From assembly GCA_045638645.1 (NCBI GenBank), contig JAZUBU010000002.1:62001-126000 (forward strand): a DNA stretch of 64,000 nucleotides. The letters are read 5' to 3'. This document shows positions 51,594 to 60,380 of this stretch, in pieces. Both the position numbers and the translations under genes were made by a program. The stretch's first letter is position 1. Every line of letters begins with the position of its first letter. This DNA is from JAGCJX01 sp045638645 (GTDB taxonomy: Bacteria > Bacteroidota > Bacteroidia > Bacteroidales > UBA932). The notes beneath the pieces are model-generated. The model did no database searches, had not been told where the DNA came from, and saw nothing but the letters and a program-made list of their open reading frames with translations.

Positions 51594-53282
51594 ATGAAGA
51601 CAATCCCTGAAAGATTAGAAAGTCTTCGAGCATTATTGGACAAAGCCACCAAACAATTCTGGCAAAACAAAGCATTCTTCAACGTAGGTGGAGATGGCTA
51701 TACCTACCAGGAATTGCAGGAAAAAGTGGTAGAGATTGCCGAAATGTTGGCCAGTTATGGCATCGAACCCGGCGATCGCGTGGGTCTGGTCGGCCAGAAC
51801 TCCCCGAACTGGGTAGTTGCCTACTTCGCCTGTGCTGCCTACGGCTACATCGTTGTTCCGATGCTCCCGGACTTCTCTGAAAGCGAATTAAAACACATTC
51901 TAAAACACTCGGAAGCAAAAGCCCTTTTTGTCTCAGACAAGATTTGGCCCAGGATTAAGGAGAAAGCCCGCGACCGGCTGAGCCTCATCGTATCCCTGGA
52001 CGGATTCAAAGAAACCAAACACCCGGAAAAGGTAGAACACCCCCGACCCCTGATCCGTCCGGAAGAGATCAAAGCCGATGATCTGGCCACCATCATTTAC
52101 ACCTCCGGAACTACGGGAAAATCCAAAGGCGTTATGCTGAGCCACAAGAATTTGTGCACCACCCTGCGTGCAGCCCAAATCCTTCGACCTGGCTACGAAT
52201 GGGACGTCTGGTTGTCCATCCTGCCGCTCTCACACACGCTGGAATGCAGTTTGAGCATGCTCCTGCCGATGATGTCTGGCAGTTGTGTGTACTTCCTAGA
52301 CAAGGCTCCTACCCCGAGTATTTTGATGAAGGCCCTGCAAACCATACGACCGACCACCATGCTGTCGGTACCCCTCATCATTGAGAAGATTTACCGGTCT
52401 GCCGTCCTGCCGACGTTCCAAAAAAATGCCGTTACCCGAACCTTGTATGCCATTCCTCCTTTCCGCAAACTGCTGAACCGGGTTGCCGGCAAGAAGTTGA
52501 TGGAAAAATTTGGGGGACGCATCCGCTTCTTTGGTATCGGTGGCGCCAAACTGGACAGCGAAGTGGAAAAATTCCTGGCCGAAGCCAAATTCCCGTATGC
52601 CATTGGCTACGGTCTGACGGAAACAGCCCCGCTGGTAGCAGGAGCCGCACCGGCCATGGTCCGCTGGAAATCCACAGGTCCTGCCGTGTATGGTACGGAA
52701 ATCAAACTCATCAACCAGACAGAAACCGGCGAAGGAGAAATCGTATGCCGGGGTGACAACGTCATGATGGGATACTACAAAAATCCCGAAGCAACGGCCG
52801 AAGCCTTTACCCCGGACGGCTGGTTCCGCACCAAAGACCTGGGTGCCTTCGACAAAGACGGTTGGTTGTACATCAAAGGCCGTGTCGGCAACATGATTTT
52901 GGGTCCGAGCGGGGAGAACATTTACCCGGAAGAAATTGAATCCGTCATCAACAGCCACGATTTGGTCGAAGAGTCCATTGTCAAGGAAAACAAAGGCCGT
53001 CTGGAAGCGTTGGTTCACTTCAACAAAGAAAAACTCAACGCCTGGCTCGATGAGAAGAAGGAATCCTTCGACGACTACAGCAAAGAAGCAAAAGAAAAGA
53101 TCGAAGAACTCAAAAACGAACTGTTGCAATACGTGAATGAAAAGGTAAGCAAGTTCTCACGAATCAGCTCCATTCATCCACACGAAGATGAGTTCGAGAA
53201 AACTGCTACCAAAAAGATCAAACGCTACCTATATACCAACAAGGAGGATCCGTCGAAAAAGTCGAAAGACAACCAGCAATAA
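51594..53282 (+). CDS. Long-chain fatty acid-CoA ligase (AMP-forming)
   Basis: 562 residues. AMP-binding core IIYTSGTTGKSKGVMLSHKN (about 163-182), later GYGLTETAPLV, DGWFRTKDLG, and the hinge KGRVGNMILGPSGENIYPEE. Activates fatty acids to acyl-CoA via acyl-adenylate, plausibly feeding the acyltransferase just upstream. Lysine-rich C-terminus. Stop abuts the convergent gene with no spacer. Confidence 0.93.
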   Translation: MKTIPERLESLRALLDKATKQFWQNKAFFNVGGDGYTYQELQEKVVEIAEMLASYGIEPGDRVGLVGQNSPNWVVAYFACAAYGYIVVPMLPDFSESELKHILKHSEAKALFVSDKIWPRIKEKARDRLSLIVSLDGFKETKHPEKVEHPRPLIRPEEIKADDLATIIYTSGTTGKSKGVMLSHKNLCTTLRAAQILRPGYEWDVWLSILPLSHTLECSLSMLLPMMSGSCVYFLDKAPTPSILMKALQTIRPTTMLSVPLIIEKIYRSAVLPTFQKNAVTRTLYAIPPFRKLLNRVAGKKLMEKFGGRIRFFGIGGAKLDSEVEKFLAEAKFPYAIGYGLTETAPLVAGAAPAMVRWKSTGPAVYGTEIKLINQTETGEGEIVCRGDNVMMGYYKNPEATAEAFTPDGWFRTKDLGAFDKDGWLYIKGRVGNMILGPSGENIYPEEIESVINSHDLVEESIVKENKGRLEALVHFNKEKLNAWLDEKKESFDDYSKEAKEKIEELKNELLQYVNEKVSKFSRISSIHPHEDEFEKTATKKIKRYLYTNKEDPSKKSKDNQQ

Positions 53283-54101
53283 CTACTGGAAGTCTATATC
53301 AAAACGACCGACCCATTCTCCTTGGGCACCATCTTGGACAACCAGCACATCCTGGTTGTCCAAATTTTTATAGGTCCGCTCTGTCTTGAGGAAGGTATGG
53401 GAGTGCCCTCCGATGATCATATCGATGTTACGGCTATTCTCCGCCAACTCGATATCCGAATCGCGGCCGCTGTAACCCAGGTGACTCAAAGCGATGATCA
53501 GGTCGCAGCCAAACTCATTGCGCAGGATTTCCGCATAACGGTTGGCAACCGGAACCGGATCCTGGTATTCCAGACCTTCGCGACAATGGGCAGAGACCAC
53601 ACCCTTCAATTGTACCGTCAAACCGATGATTCCAATACGGCGACCTGCTTTTTCTACAATGGTGTAAGGTTCGATCAACCCCTCCAGCGGAGTTCCTGTA
53701 AAATCATAGTTGGCGCAGACTGTCGTAAATCGGGCCATTTTCAGGCGGCGAGCCAACTCCTCCATTCCATTGTCAAATTCATGGTTGCCCAACGCAACGG
53801 CATCGTACCCCATGGCATTCATCAGGTCCACTTCCACATCGCCCTTGAAAACCGTAAAGTACGGGGTGCCTTGGTTGTAGTCGCCAGCATCCAGAATCAA
53901 AACATCCGGTCCTTCACTCCGCACCGCATTGAAGTATTCCATGCGACGACTAACTCCACCTTTATCCTTGCCTTTGCCCACCGAGATCACTTCCAGTTGG
54001 CTATGCGTATCGTTGGTATGCAGAATAATCAGATCCTGTGCCTGCAAAGCTACGGCGGCCAAGAGTCCGCATACGATCAATCCATATCGTTTCATCTTCA
54101 T
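53283..54101 (-). CDS. 5'-nucleotidase-type metallophosphatase domain protein
   Basis: About 272 residues from the ATG at 54101 (alternatives at 54128 and 54095), with a signal peptide (MKMKRYGLIVCGLLAAVALQAQ). Dinuclear metal site motifs: HTNDTHSQ, DAGDYNQG, GNHEFDNG, SHLGY and GGHSHTF, matching the N-terminal domain of UshA-type nucleotidases. The C-terminal substrate-binding domain is absent here and is encoded by the gene just upstream. Periplasmic nucleotide or sugar-nucleotide hydrolysis is likely. Confidence 0.92.
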   Translation of the reverse strand: MKMKRYGLIVCGLLAAVALQAQDLIILHTNDTHSQLEVISVGKGKDKGGVSRRMEYFNAVRSEGPDVLILDAGDYNQGTPYFTVFKGDVEVDLMNAMGYDAVALGNHEFDNGMEELARRLKMARFTTVCANYDFTGTPLEGLIEPYTIVEKAGRRIGIIGLTVQLKGVVSAHCREGLEYQDPVPVANRYAEILRNEFGCDLIIALSHLGYSGRDSDIELAENSRNIDMIIGGHSHTFLKTERTYKNLDNQDVLVVQDGAQGEWVGRFDIDFQ

Positions 54102-54128
54102 GTCCTTATCAGTTTCTTGTTTCAGCAA

Positions 54129-54884
54129 TTATTTATGAACCACGACACGACCATCCCGACGGTCTTTCAACGTGCGGCCGGCTGCAGTTTCTTTCTTCAA
54201 ATAATCAACGACGGCGTCCCGAAGAACAATCCCGGTTTCCACCAAGGAGTTGGGAATGGCTCGGGACCCAATGAACACCTTGTCTCCACCACCCAACAAA
54301 AAGTCAATGGTAGCCAACTTGTACTCCCGGTTGTCATCCAGGGGCTGTCCCCCTACCAGGCATTTCACCATCTTTCCATCACGCACCTCCATCTCAACCC
54401 CACCCAAGGCCTCAAAATTATTTCGGGAGGCAAAACGTTCCAATTGTTTGCGCACATCGGCTCCAGACACAGTTACCACGACAATGCTGTTTTCGAAGGG
54501 AAAAATGGAGTAGATATCATACACCCGTACCGCACCTTTGGGCAGTGAGGTGCGAATCCCGCCAAAGTTGGTCAGCGACCAAACCAGATCATCCTCTTCG
54601 GTATAGGCCTTCGCTGTTTCCAGGATAATGTCTGCGGCCAAATTACTCAAACTGCTTTCGGGCTTGTGCTTATCCATTTCCAACTCCGAATGGGCAATGA
54701 TTTCCATCAGTGCCTCCATACCCGGCTGGTATTTCATCAGGATGGAATCCACACAATTCGGCTGACGGGATTCATAGGTCGTATCCATGGCAACCCGCTG
54801 CCATTTATAAGTAAAAGACTGTGCATGGCTTTGCACCCCCAGGGTAGCCAGGCAAAACAAACAGAATAACTTCAATTGTCTCAT
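54129..54884 (-). CDS. 5'-nucleotidase C-terminal domain protein
   Basis: 251 residues with a signal peptide (1-21, ending SHAQ). Contains the nucleotidase C-terminal fold: SNLAADIIL, NFGGIRTSLPKG, DIYSIFPFENSIV and FLLGGGDK. In single-chain enzymes this domain follows the metallophosphatase; here it is a separate gene placed before it. The two products probably form one periplasmic enzyme. Confidence 0.92.
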   Translation of the reverse strand: MRQLKLFCLFCLATLGVQSHAQSFTYKWQRVAMDTTYESRQPNCVDSILMKYQPGMEALMEIIAHSELEMDKHKPESSLSNLAADIILETAKAYTEEDDLVWSLTNFGGIRTSLPKGAVRVYDIYSIFPFENSIVVVTVSGADVRKQLERFASRNNFEALGGVEMEVRDGKMVKCLVGGQPLDDNREYKLATIDFLLGGGDKVFIGSRAIPNSLVETGIVLRDAVVDYLKKETAAGRTLKDRRDGRVVVHK

Positions 54885-54888
54885 AGGA

Positions 54889-56232
54889 TCAATATTTCAA
54901 CCAAGTCCACAAATCTTTGAATGACACCTTCTTGCCATACATCAGAATACCCGTTCTGTAAATTTTTGCAGAAATCCAGGTAATGCCCAGGAAAGTCAGC
55001 AGAAGCAAGACCAAAGAGGTTACGAGTTCCACCATCGGAACCCCACCTTCAAAGGGAATCCGGGCCATCATCACCATCGGAGAAGTGAAAGGAATGATGG
55101 AGGCCCACACGGAAAGTGTGCTGTCCGGATACTGGAAGGTATGCATCATGATGAAGAGTCCGACCATCAGGGGAGCCGTGATCGGCAACACAAGCATTTG
55201 GGTATCCGCTTCGTTTTCTACCGCAGAGCCGATCGCTGCAAACATCGCCGCATAGAGGAGGTATCCTAATACAAAGTAGAGGAAGAAGCATCCCAAAATA
55301 TACGAAAAATCAATTTGTATGATGGATTGAAAAATTCCGCCCATCTCGGTAGTCTGCAATGCTGCCATCACCTCATTTCCTCCGGTTGCACTGATCTGGG
55401 CCAATTGGGCAGGATCCATGTCCTCCAACAACGACTTTCCTACCAGGAACTGACCACCGATCACCAGAGCGATCGTCAGAACAATCCAGATGGCAAACTG
55501 CGTCAACGCCACCGCTGCAACCCCAAAAATCTTACCGATCATCAGGTCGAAAGGCTTGACGGAGGAGACGATGACTTCGACAATCCGGCTGGACTTCTCG
55601 TCAATGACACTGCGCATCACCATGTTGCCAAACATAAAGACAAACATGTAAATGAGCAGGCTGGTGATGTAGGAAATCGCCATGTTCATTTCCACAAAAC
55701 TCTCTTTCTCCTCTCCTGTATCCTGACTGAACAAGTAGGTCTTCATCTGAATGCGAGGATTCAAATCTGCGAGAATCGCTTCGATGTTCTCTATGTTGTA
55801 GGACTGGATTCGATAATCACGCAAAGCCTGTTCAATCCGGCCATTGACATACGAGCGGGCCTCTACGTTCAAATCCTTTTCCGACCAGGCCGCTACCGAC
55901 AGCATGCCCGTACTGTCCATGGCCGTGATGTTGAGCAGAGCATCCACGTCCATCGTTGCAAAACTTTGCTTCAGACTATCCAACGGACCCGACACCGGGG
56001 TGAACTGCAAAATATCGGTATCCTCCAGGTAAGGCATCACCCAATTGGATTCATCCAATACGGCAATCCTCTGCTTGGAACCCTTGGTGTTGACCATGAG
56101 CAAAGTAGGAGCCACGATCAACGCTGCCATCAACAAGGGCGCAAAAATGGTGATCAACAAAAACGATTTCTTCTTCACACGGATGGAAAACTCCCGTCCC
56201 ATCACGATGCCAATCTTCTTCCAGTTCATCAC
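54889..56232 (-). CDS. ABC-2 type exporter permease (NatB-like)
   Basis: 447 residues. One N-terminal helix (about 24-46), a large extracytoplasmic loop (about 50-185), then five or six helices to the C-terminus, the arrangement of NatB/ABC-2 permeases. The start overlaps the ATPase stop by 4 bases. Substrate unknown; sodium export is described for NatAB, but that should not be assumed here. Confidence 0.92.
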   Translation of the reverse strand: MMNWKKIGIVMGREFSIRVKKKSFLLITIFAPLLMAALIVAPTLLMVNTKGSKQRIAVLDESNWVMPYLEDTDILQFTPVSGPLDSLKQSFATMDVDALLNITAMDSTGMLSVAAWSEKDLNVEARSYVNGRIEQALRDYRIQSYNIENIEAILADLNPRIQMKTYLFSQDTGEEKESFVEMNMAISYITSLLIYMFVFMFGNMVMRSVIDEKSSRIVEVIVSSVKPFDLMIGKIFGVAAVALTQFAIWIVLTIALVIGGQFLVGKSLLEDMDPAQLAQISATGGNEVMAALQTTEMGGIFQSIIQIDFSYILGCFFLYFVLGYLLYAAMFAAIGSAVENEADTQMLVLPITAPLMVGLFIMMHTFQYPDSTLSVWASIIPFTSPMVMMARIPFEGGVPMVELVTSLVLLLLTFLGITWISAKIYRTGILMYGKKVSFKDLWTWLKY

Positions 56233-57155
56233 AGACTTTCTCCTTCTTTGACGAGTTTGATAAATATGTCTTTCATACTCGGAATCATTTCCCGAATTTC
56301 CAGGGGTTCTACGTCCCAGGCCGTCAACACAGCTGCCATGGCTTCACGGGTTGTCAACGACGGATGCAGTTGCAGACGGGCACAACGATGGTTCTTGAAG
56401 GATACATCCTCCAGTAGCGTAATGCCCTCCAGAGCCGGCATGGGCATCGGATACAGACCTTGGTAAGCGAATTCTATCTGGTGCGCCCCATAGCGGCGAC
56501 GCACATCATCCACACGTCCCGTCACGACCAGGTTGGATTTGTTGATCAGCGCAATGCGGTCACACAACTCCTCCACAGACTCCATGTTGTGGGTAGAAAG
56601 AATGATGGTGGTTCCGGCTTCCTTCATACGCAGGATTTCCCGACGAATCAGCTCCACATTGACCGGGTCAAATCCCGAAAACGGTTCATCCAGAATCAGG
56701 AGCTTGGGGCGATGAAGAATGGTGGTGATGAACTGAACTTTCTGGGCCATCCCCTTGGAAAGTTCCTCCACCTTCTTGTTCCACCAACCCTGAATTTCAA
56801 AACGGTCGAACCAGATTTTCAACTCGCGCAGGGCATCTGCAGAAGACATGCCTTTCAATCGGGCCAGGTACAGAGCCTGCTCACCTACTTTCATCTTCCG
56901 GTAAAGTCCCCGTTCTTCCGGCAAGTAGCCGATACGGTACACGTCGTCCGGCTGAATGGGACGTCCATTGAAGAATACTTTTCCGGAATCAGGAAGCGTA
57001 ATCTGATTCATGATCCGAATCATTGTGGTCTTACCTGCCCCATTCGGACCCAACATACCGAAAATTTCGCCTTGGGGTATTTCAATCGAAACACCGTTCA
57101 AGGCCGTATAATTACCAAAGCGCTTGACAATGTTCCGACATTCTATGACATTCAT
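56229..57155 (-). CDS. ABC exporter ATP-binding protein (NatA-like)
   Basis: 308 residues. Walker A GPNGAGKTT (about 36-44), ABC signature LSKGMAQK, Walker B LLILDEPFSGFDP, switch His in STHNMES. A C-terminal extension of about 90 residues is common in NatA/DrrA-type ATPases. Heads a four-gene minus operon with the permease and the split nucleotidase. Confidence 0.95.
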   Translation of the reverse strand: MNVIECRNIVKRFGNYTALNGVSIEIPQGEIFGMLGPNGAGKTTMIRIMNQITLPDSGKVFFNGRPIQPDDVYRIGYLPEERGLYRKMKVGEQALYLARLKGMSSADALRELKIWFDRFEIQGWWNKKVEELSKGMAQKVQFITTILHRPKLLILDEPFSGFDPVNVELIRREILRMKEAGTTIILSTHNMESVEELCDRIALINKSNLVVTGRVDDVRRRYGAHQIEFAYQGLYPMPMPALEGITLLEDVSFKNHRCARLQLHPSLTTREAMAAVLTAWDVEPLEIREMIPSMKDIFIKLVKEGESL

Positions 57156-57186
57156 ACGAATCGCAATTTATGAGTACAACAGGACA

Positions 57187-57194
57187 CAAAGTTA
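57187..57194 (-). promoter_or_regulatory. -7 box of the ABC exporter operon
   Basis: Minus strand TAACTTTG, 32 bases before the ATPase start and immediately after the preceding terminator. Confidence 0.55.
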
Positions 57195-57196
57195 AT

Positions 57197-57238
57197 AAAA
57201 AAAGAGACACCCCTCTGCTACAACAGGTATCTCTTTTT
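57197..57238 (-). terminator. Terminator after the helix-hairpin-helix gene
   Basis: On the minus strand AAAGAGATACC pairs with GGTGTCTCTTT (one mismatch) around a 13-base loop, followed by more T's. Confidence 0.7.
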
Positions 57239-57311
57239 GCGTACTAAAACCTAAACCTGCATAATAGATGCAAAAGCCCGCCTTTTCGTTGCACGAAATT
57301 TCAAGAATTTT

Positions 57312-58091
57312 TCAAGGTTTCCAGTATCCCCGCATTCTATCGGCCGATTTTTTAGTAATAACACCTTGTTTTACAAGCACTTCAATGTTTTTAATATTTT
57401 TTGAGAATTCAGCAGAATTTCTCCAGCGAAGCAAAGAAGATGTTACATAGGAACCAAAATAAGGATGACGGGCCATGACCTCGGGCGCTGCCGTGGACAA
57501 AGACAACCGGACTACCTGCTGAGTATCGCACCAGACACGTGCCCGAATTCCCTTCCAGCGGGCAGAGTCCAACCCCGCCTCCAGCAACTGGTCCGTGGAA
57601 CGGTAACCGCCCAGACGCTCCCGATAGGCCAAAATCCTGCGCACATAATACGGACCGATACCTGGCAGTGCATCCAAAGCCAAAGAGTCGGCCCCATTCA
57701 ATTCGAGCTGCTGACTCCGGGACACATTCAAAACGATGTAAGGTTCCAGGCGACGATAGATCGAATCCGAGACGGTATACATGCGGGCAAAATCTTCCTT
57801 CTGCCAAAAATAGCCACCCCCGTCGCGCCACTTGACCACGACCGCTGCCTGCTTGGGCGACAAACCCAAGGCAACCAACTCGTCAACGGTCGCATAATTG
57901 GGATCAAAATAAAAGAGAGAATCCGGCCGCTTCCGATACGTCTGCGCCAACACAACTGCTGTCTGCTTGCGGTTTTCTGCCGGTACCAACCAGGTATGCA
58001 CAAACAAAAGTCCCTGGCCCAACAGCAAACAAAAGACTAATGATAAAATCCCACGCTCAACACTCTTCGCGATTTTTTCGTTTCCCTTCAT
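57312..58091 (-). CDS. Helix-hairpin-helix protein, ComEA-like, membrane-anchored
   Basis: About 259 residues from the ATG at 58091. The frame is open to 58238, but that part lies inside rsmI and lacks a signal. One N-terminal hydrophobic segment (about 15-35), then helix-hairpin-helix units: ATVDELVALGLSPKQAAVVVKW-like (about 70-95), LDALPGIGPYYVRRIL (about 135-155), and a third near the C-terminus. ComEA-like proteins bind DNA in the periplasm during natural uptake; whether this one does is unproved. Its start overlaps rsmI by 35 bases. Confidence 0.87.
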   Translation of the reverse strand: MKGNEKIAKSVERGILSLVFCLLLGQGLLFVHTWLVPAENRKQTAVVLAQTYRKRPDSLFYFDPNYATVDELVALGLSPKQAAVVVKWRDGGGYFWQKEDFARMYTVSDSIYRRLEPYIVLNVSRSQQLELNGADSLALDALPGIGPYYVRRILAYRERLGGYRSTDQLLEAGLDSARWKGIRARVWCDTQQVVRLSLSTAAPEVMARHPYFGSYVTSSLLRWRNSAEFSKNIKNIEVLVKQGVITKKSADRMRGYWKP

Positions 58092-58761
58092 CCTCAAATC
58101 CTCCCACCAACAAAACGATTTCACCTTTCGGCTCTTTTTCCTTAAAATGCTGTGCGACCTCTGCCAAACTTCCTCGGACAGTCTCCTCGTGCAATTTACT
58201 GATTTCACGACACACGGCACAAGGACGATCCGAACCAAAAAACTCTGCCAATTGCTCCAAGGTCTTTACCAAACGGTAGGGTGACTCGTAAAAAATCAAA
58301 GTACGCTCTTCCACAGCCAAAGCCTTCAACCGGGTCTGACGTCCTTTCTTTACCGGCAGGAAGCCTTCAAACACAAAACGGTCACAAGGCAGCCCGGAAG
58401 AGACCAATGCCGGAACAAAGGCAGTGGCTCCAGGCAACGTAATCACCTCCACACCCGCAGCGACACAATGACGCACCAAGTAAAAACCCGGATCCGAAAT
58501 ACCCGGGGTACCCGCATCCGAAATCAACGCCACATTCATGCCCGCCAGAATGCGGTCACAAACACCCGCCGCTGCACGATGCTCGTTGAATTTATGATGA
58601 GACTCCATCCTCGTACGAATTTCGTAATGCTTCAACAGGACCGAACTCGTCCGTGTATCCTCTGCCAGGATCAAGTCAACCTCCTTCAAGACCTCCAGCG
58701 CCCGCAGCGTAATATCCCCCAAATTCCCGACTGGTGTCGGCACCAAATACAACTTTCCCAT
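58057..58761 (-). CDS. rsmI: 16S rRNA (cytidine(1402)-2'-O)-methyltransferase
   Basis: Adds the 2'-O-methyl group to C1402 in the ribosomal decoding centre. About 234 residues from the ATG at 58761 (an ATG four codons earlier is possible). Motifs: LVPTPVGNLGDITLRA, AEDTRTS, ALISDAGTPGISDPG, LPGATAFVPALV, FYESPYR. Its 3' end overlaps the next gene by 35 bases. Confidence 0.96.
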   Translation of the reverse strand: MGKLYLVPTPVGNLGDITLRALEVLKEVDLILAEDTRTSSVLLKHYEIRTRMESHHKFNEHRAAAGVCDRILAGMNVALISDAGTPGISDPGFYLVRHCVAAGVEVITLPGATAFVPALVSSGLPCDRFVFEGFLPVKKGRQTRLKALAVEERTLIFYESPYRLVKTLEQLAEFFGSDRPCAVCREISKLHEETVRGSLAEVAQHFKEKEPKGEIVLLVGGFEDEGKRKNREEC

Positions 58762-58783
58762 AGTTCCCTGCATGTTTCATGAA

Positions 58784-59731
58784 TCAATTACGGATTTTCC
58801 GACGCACGATCATGTAATAACGATAGACCAAAGGATCCTGTTCATCCCAGTCCGGGTGATCGCACCGCATCTTATCAACAAATTCCGCCAACGAATTTGC
58901 CTGGTTGGCCGCATCCAATGCGGCTGCCAACGCATCGCCGGAATTATGAAACAGCTCCCGGATCAGCACGATGCGGTCGTTCAACGACAAGGCTTTCCGC
59001 ACATCCGTCACCTCCGGACCTGCCAGGTCCACGAGCCAAGCGGGTTGGGCGCGACGGGCGGCTGCTTCCAGAATGGACAATTGCTGTTCCTGCTCCGAAA
59101 TGGGTTCAACCTCGGTACTCAACTCCACCACTCCTGCAAAGAGATCTCCATCCAGCAGGACGTTCGCTCCAAAAGGAAGTTCCGGCTCGAACTCCGGCAT
59201 ATCATTCTCTTCACTTTCCTCTCCCCCAACCTCAACAGCGGCATAAACCGGCTCCACTTCGGCGACTGGCTTCGGCTCCGCTTCGATTGCCGGCTTCTGT
59301 TCCGGTTCGGCCTCCGGCTCTGCTTCCGGCTCCCGCTCCTTGACCGGATCTGCGAGCGGCTCCATAACGGATTCTACGACAGACTCCGCGACCGGTTCCA
59401 CAACCGGTTCCATAACGGATTCAACGACTGACTCTGCGACCGGTTCCACAACCGGCTCCATAACTGGTTCCACAACCGGCTCAACGGCCGGGAGATCGGA
59501 CGTCTCCTCCAACGCGCTGGCGGAAGGCAGGTCATCCTCCGGCTCCACCACAGACACCCGACAGACGGTCTCCGTTTGTAAACGCTCTTGCTGAGCAGCC
59601 AACTGTTCCTCCAACTCAACCACCCGGCGGGTCAAGTCATCCACTTTTTTTTCCAACTCAGCTACCAGGTTCATCCACAATTCCTGCACCTGCATGCTGG
59701 CTTCCCTTATTTGACAAAAACGGTCATCCAT
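58784..59731 (-). CDS. Coiled-coil protein with VEPV-type tandem repeats, function unknown
   Basis: 315 residues without a signal peptide. A coiled coil at about 20-50 (LVAELEKKVDDLTRRVVELEEQL in pieces), then an acidic, proline/valine-rich low-complexity region (about 60-165) with two near-identical 16-residue repeats, and a folded C-terminus (about 235-315) with DVRKALSLNDRIVLIRELFHN, which resembles conserved unnamed Bacteroidetes proteins. Probably a cytoplasmic protein with a flexible spacer. It shares a divergent promoter region with tdk. Confidence 0.8.
   Translation of the reverse strand: MDDRFCQIREASMQVQELWMNLVAELEKKVDDLTRRVVELEEQLAAQQERLQTETVCRVSVVEPEDDLPSASALEETSDLPAVEPVVEPVMEPVVEPVAESVVESVMEPVVEPVAESVVESVMEPLADPVKEREPEAEPEAEPEQKPAIEAEPKPVAEVEPVYAAVEVGGEESEENDMPEFEPELPFGANVLLDGDLFAGVVELSTEVEPISEQEQQLSILEAAARRAQPAWLVDLAGPEVTDVRKALSLNDRIVLIRELFHNSGDALAAALDAANQANSLAEFVDKMRCDHPDWDEQDPLVYRYYMIVRRKIRN
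59363..59482. repeat. 48-bp tandem repeat inside the coiled-coil protein gene
   Basis: Two full units (59363-59410 and 59411-59458) differ at only four of 48 bases, followed by a partial third unit. Each encodes 16 residues on the minus strand, so copy-number change would keep the frame. Confidence 0.85.
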
Positions 59732-59757
59732 ATCGGAATAAATTGAATATTATGCTT

Positions 59758-59775
59758 AACTTTGCGCAAATCTAT
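59758..59775. promoter_or_regulatory. Back-to-back -7 boxes for tdk and the divergent coiled-coil gene
   Basis: Plus strand TAACTTTG (59758-59765) for tdk and minus strand TAGATTTG (59768-59775) for the gene at 58784-59731 are separated by two bases. RNA polymerase could not occupy both at once. Confidence 0.55.
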
Positions 59776-59793
59776 ACCCACAAAAGTACTGAA

Positions 59794-60378
59794 ATGTTTT
59801 TAGAAAACGCAAAAAAACCGGGATCGATTGAGGTCATCTGCGGATCCATGTTCTCGGGTAAAACAGAAGAACTCATCCGCCGCTTGAAACGGGCAAAGTT
59901 TGCCCACCAGCGCGTTGAGATTTTCAAACCCCAGATCGATGTCCGCTACTCGGAAGAAGAAGTGGTTTCCCACGACTCCAATGCCATCCTTTCCACCCCT
60001 GTTGAATCTCCGGAAAGCATTTTACTATTGGCTGGTGATGTGGATGTAGTCGGGATTGATGAAGCGCAATTCTTTGACGAACACCTGGTACGAGTGTGCC
60101 AACATCTGGCTGACCAAGGTATTCGTGTCATCGTTGCCGGCTTGGACATGGACTACATGGGAAAGCCTTTCGGCCCCATGCCTGCCTTGATGGCCGTCGC
60201 AGAGTTCGTCACCAAGGTGCACGCCATCTGTGTCAAATGCGGAGACCCGGCCCAACACTCCCACCGGCTTTCTACCAGCAACGAACTGGTTGTCTTGGGA
60301 GAAAAAGATATTTATGAACCCTTGTGCCGCCATTGCTTCTGCAAAGCCATGGCGGAAGAAAACCAAAATACCATTTAA
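59794..60378 (+). CDS. tdk: Thymidine kinase
   Basis: Phosphorylates thymidine for the salvage pathway. About 194 residues from the ATG at 59794, chosen because the earlier in-frame ATG at 59743 lies upstream of the promoter box. P-loop GSMFSGKTEE, DEAQFF, and a four-cysteine zinc site (CVKCG and CRHCF). Type II bacterial/eukaryotic-like family. The next gene follows in 2 bases. Confidence 0.95.
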   Translation: MFLENAKKPGSIEVICGSMFSGKTEELIRRLKRAKFAHQRVEIFKPQIDVRYSEEEVVSHDSNAILSTPVESPESILLLAGDVDVVGIDEAQFFDEHLVRVCQHLADQGIRVIVAGLDMDYMGKPFGPMPALMAVAEFVTKVHAICVKCGDPAQHSHRLSTSNELVVLGEKDIYEPLCRHCFCKAMAEENQNTI

Positions 60379-60380
60379 TT

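Noticed and set aside
58092..58238. N-terminal extension of the helix-hairpin-helix protein
   Set aside because: It lies inside rsmI and lacks a signal or membrane segment; the ATG at 58091 directly precedes the hydrophobic anchor.
59340..59594. Ser/Thr/Gly-rich + strand frame that looks like a surface repeat protein
   Set aside because: It is the antisense reading of the 48-bp repeats in the coiled-coil gene; no signal peptide and no promoter.
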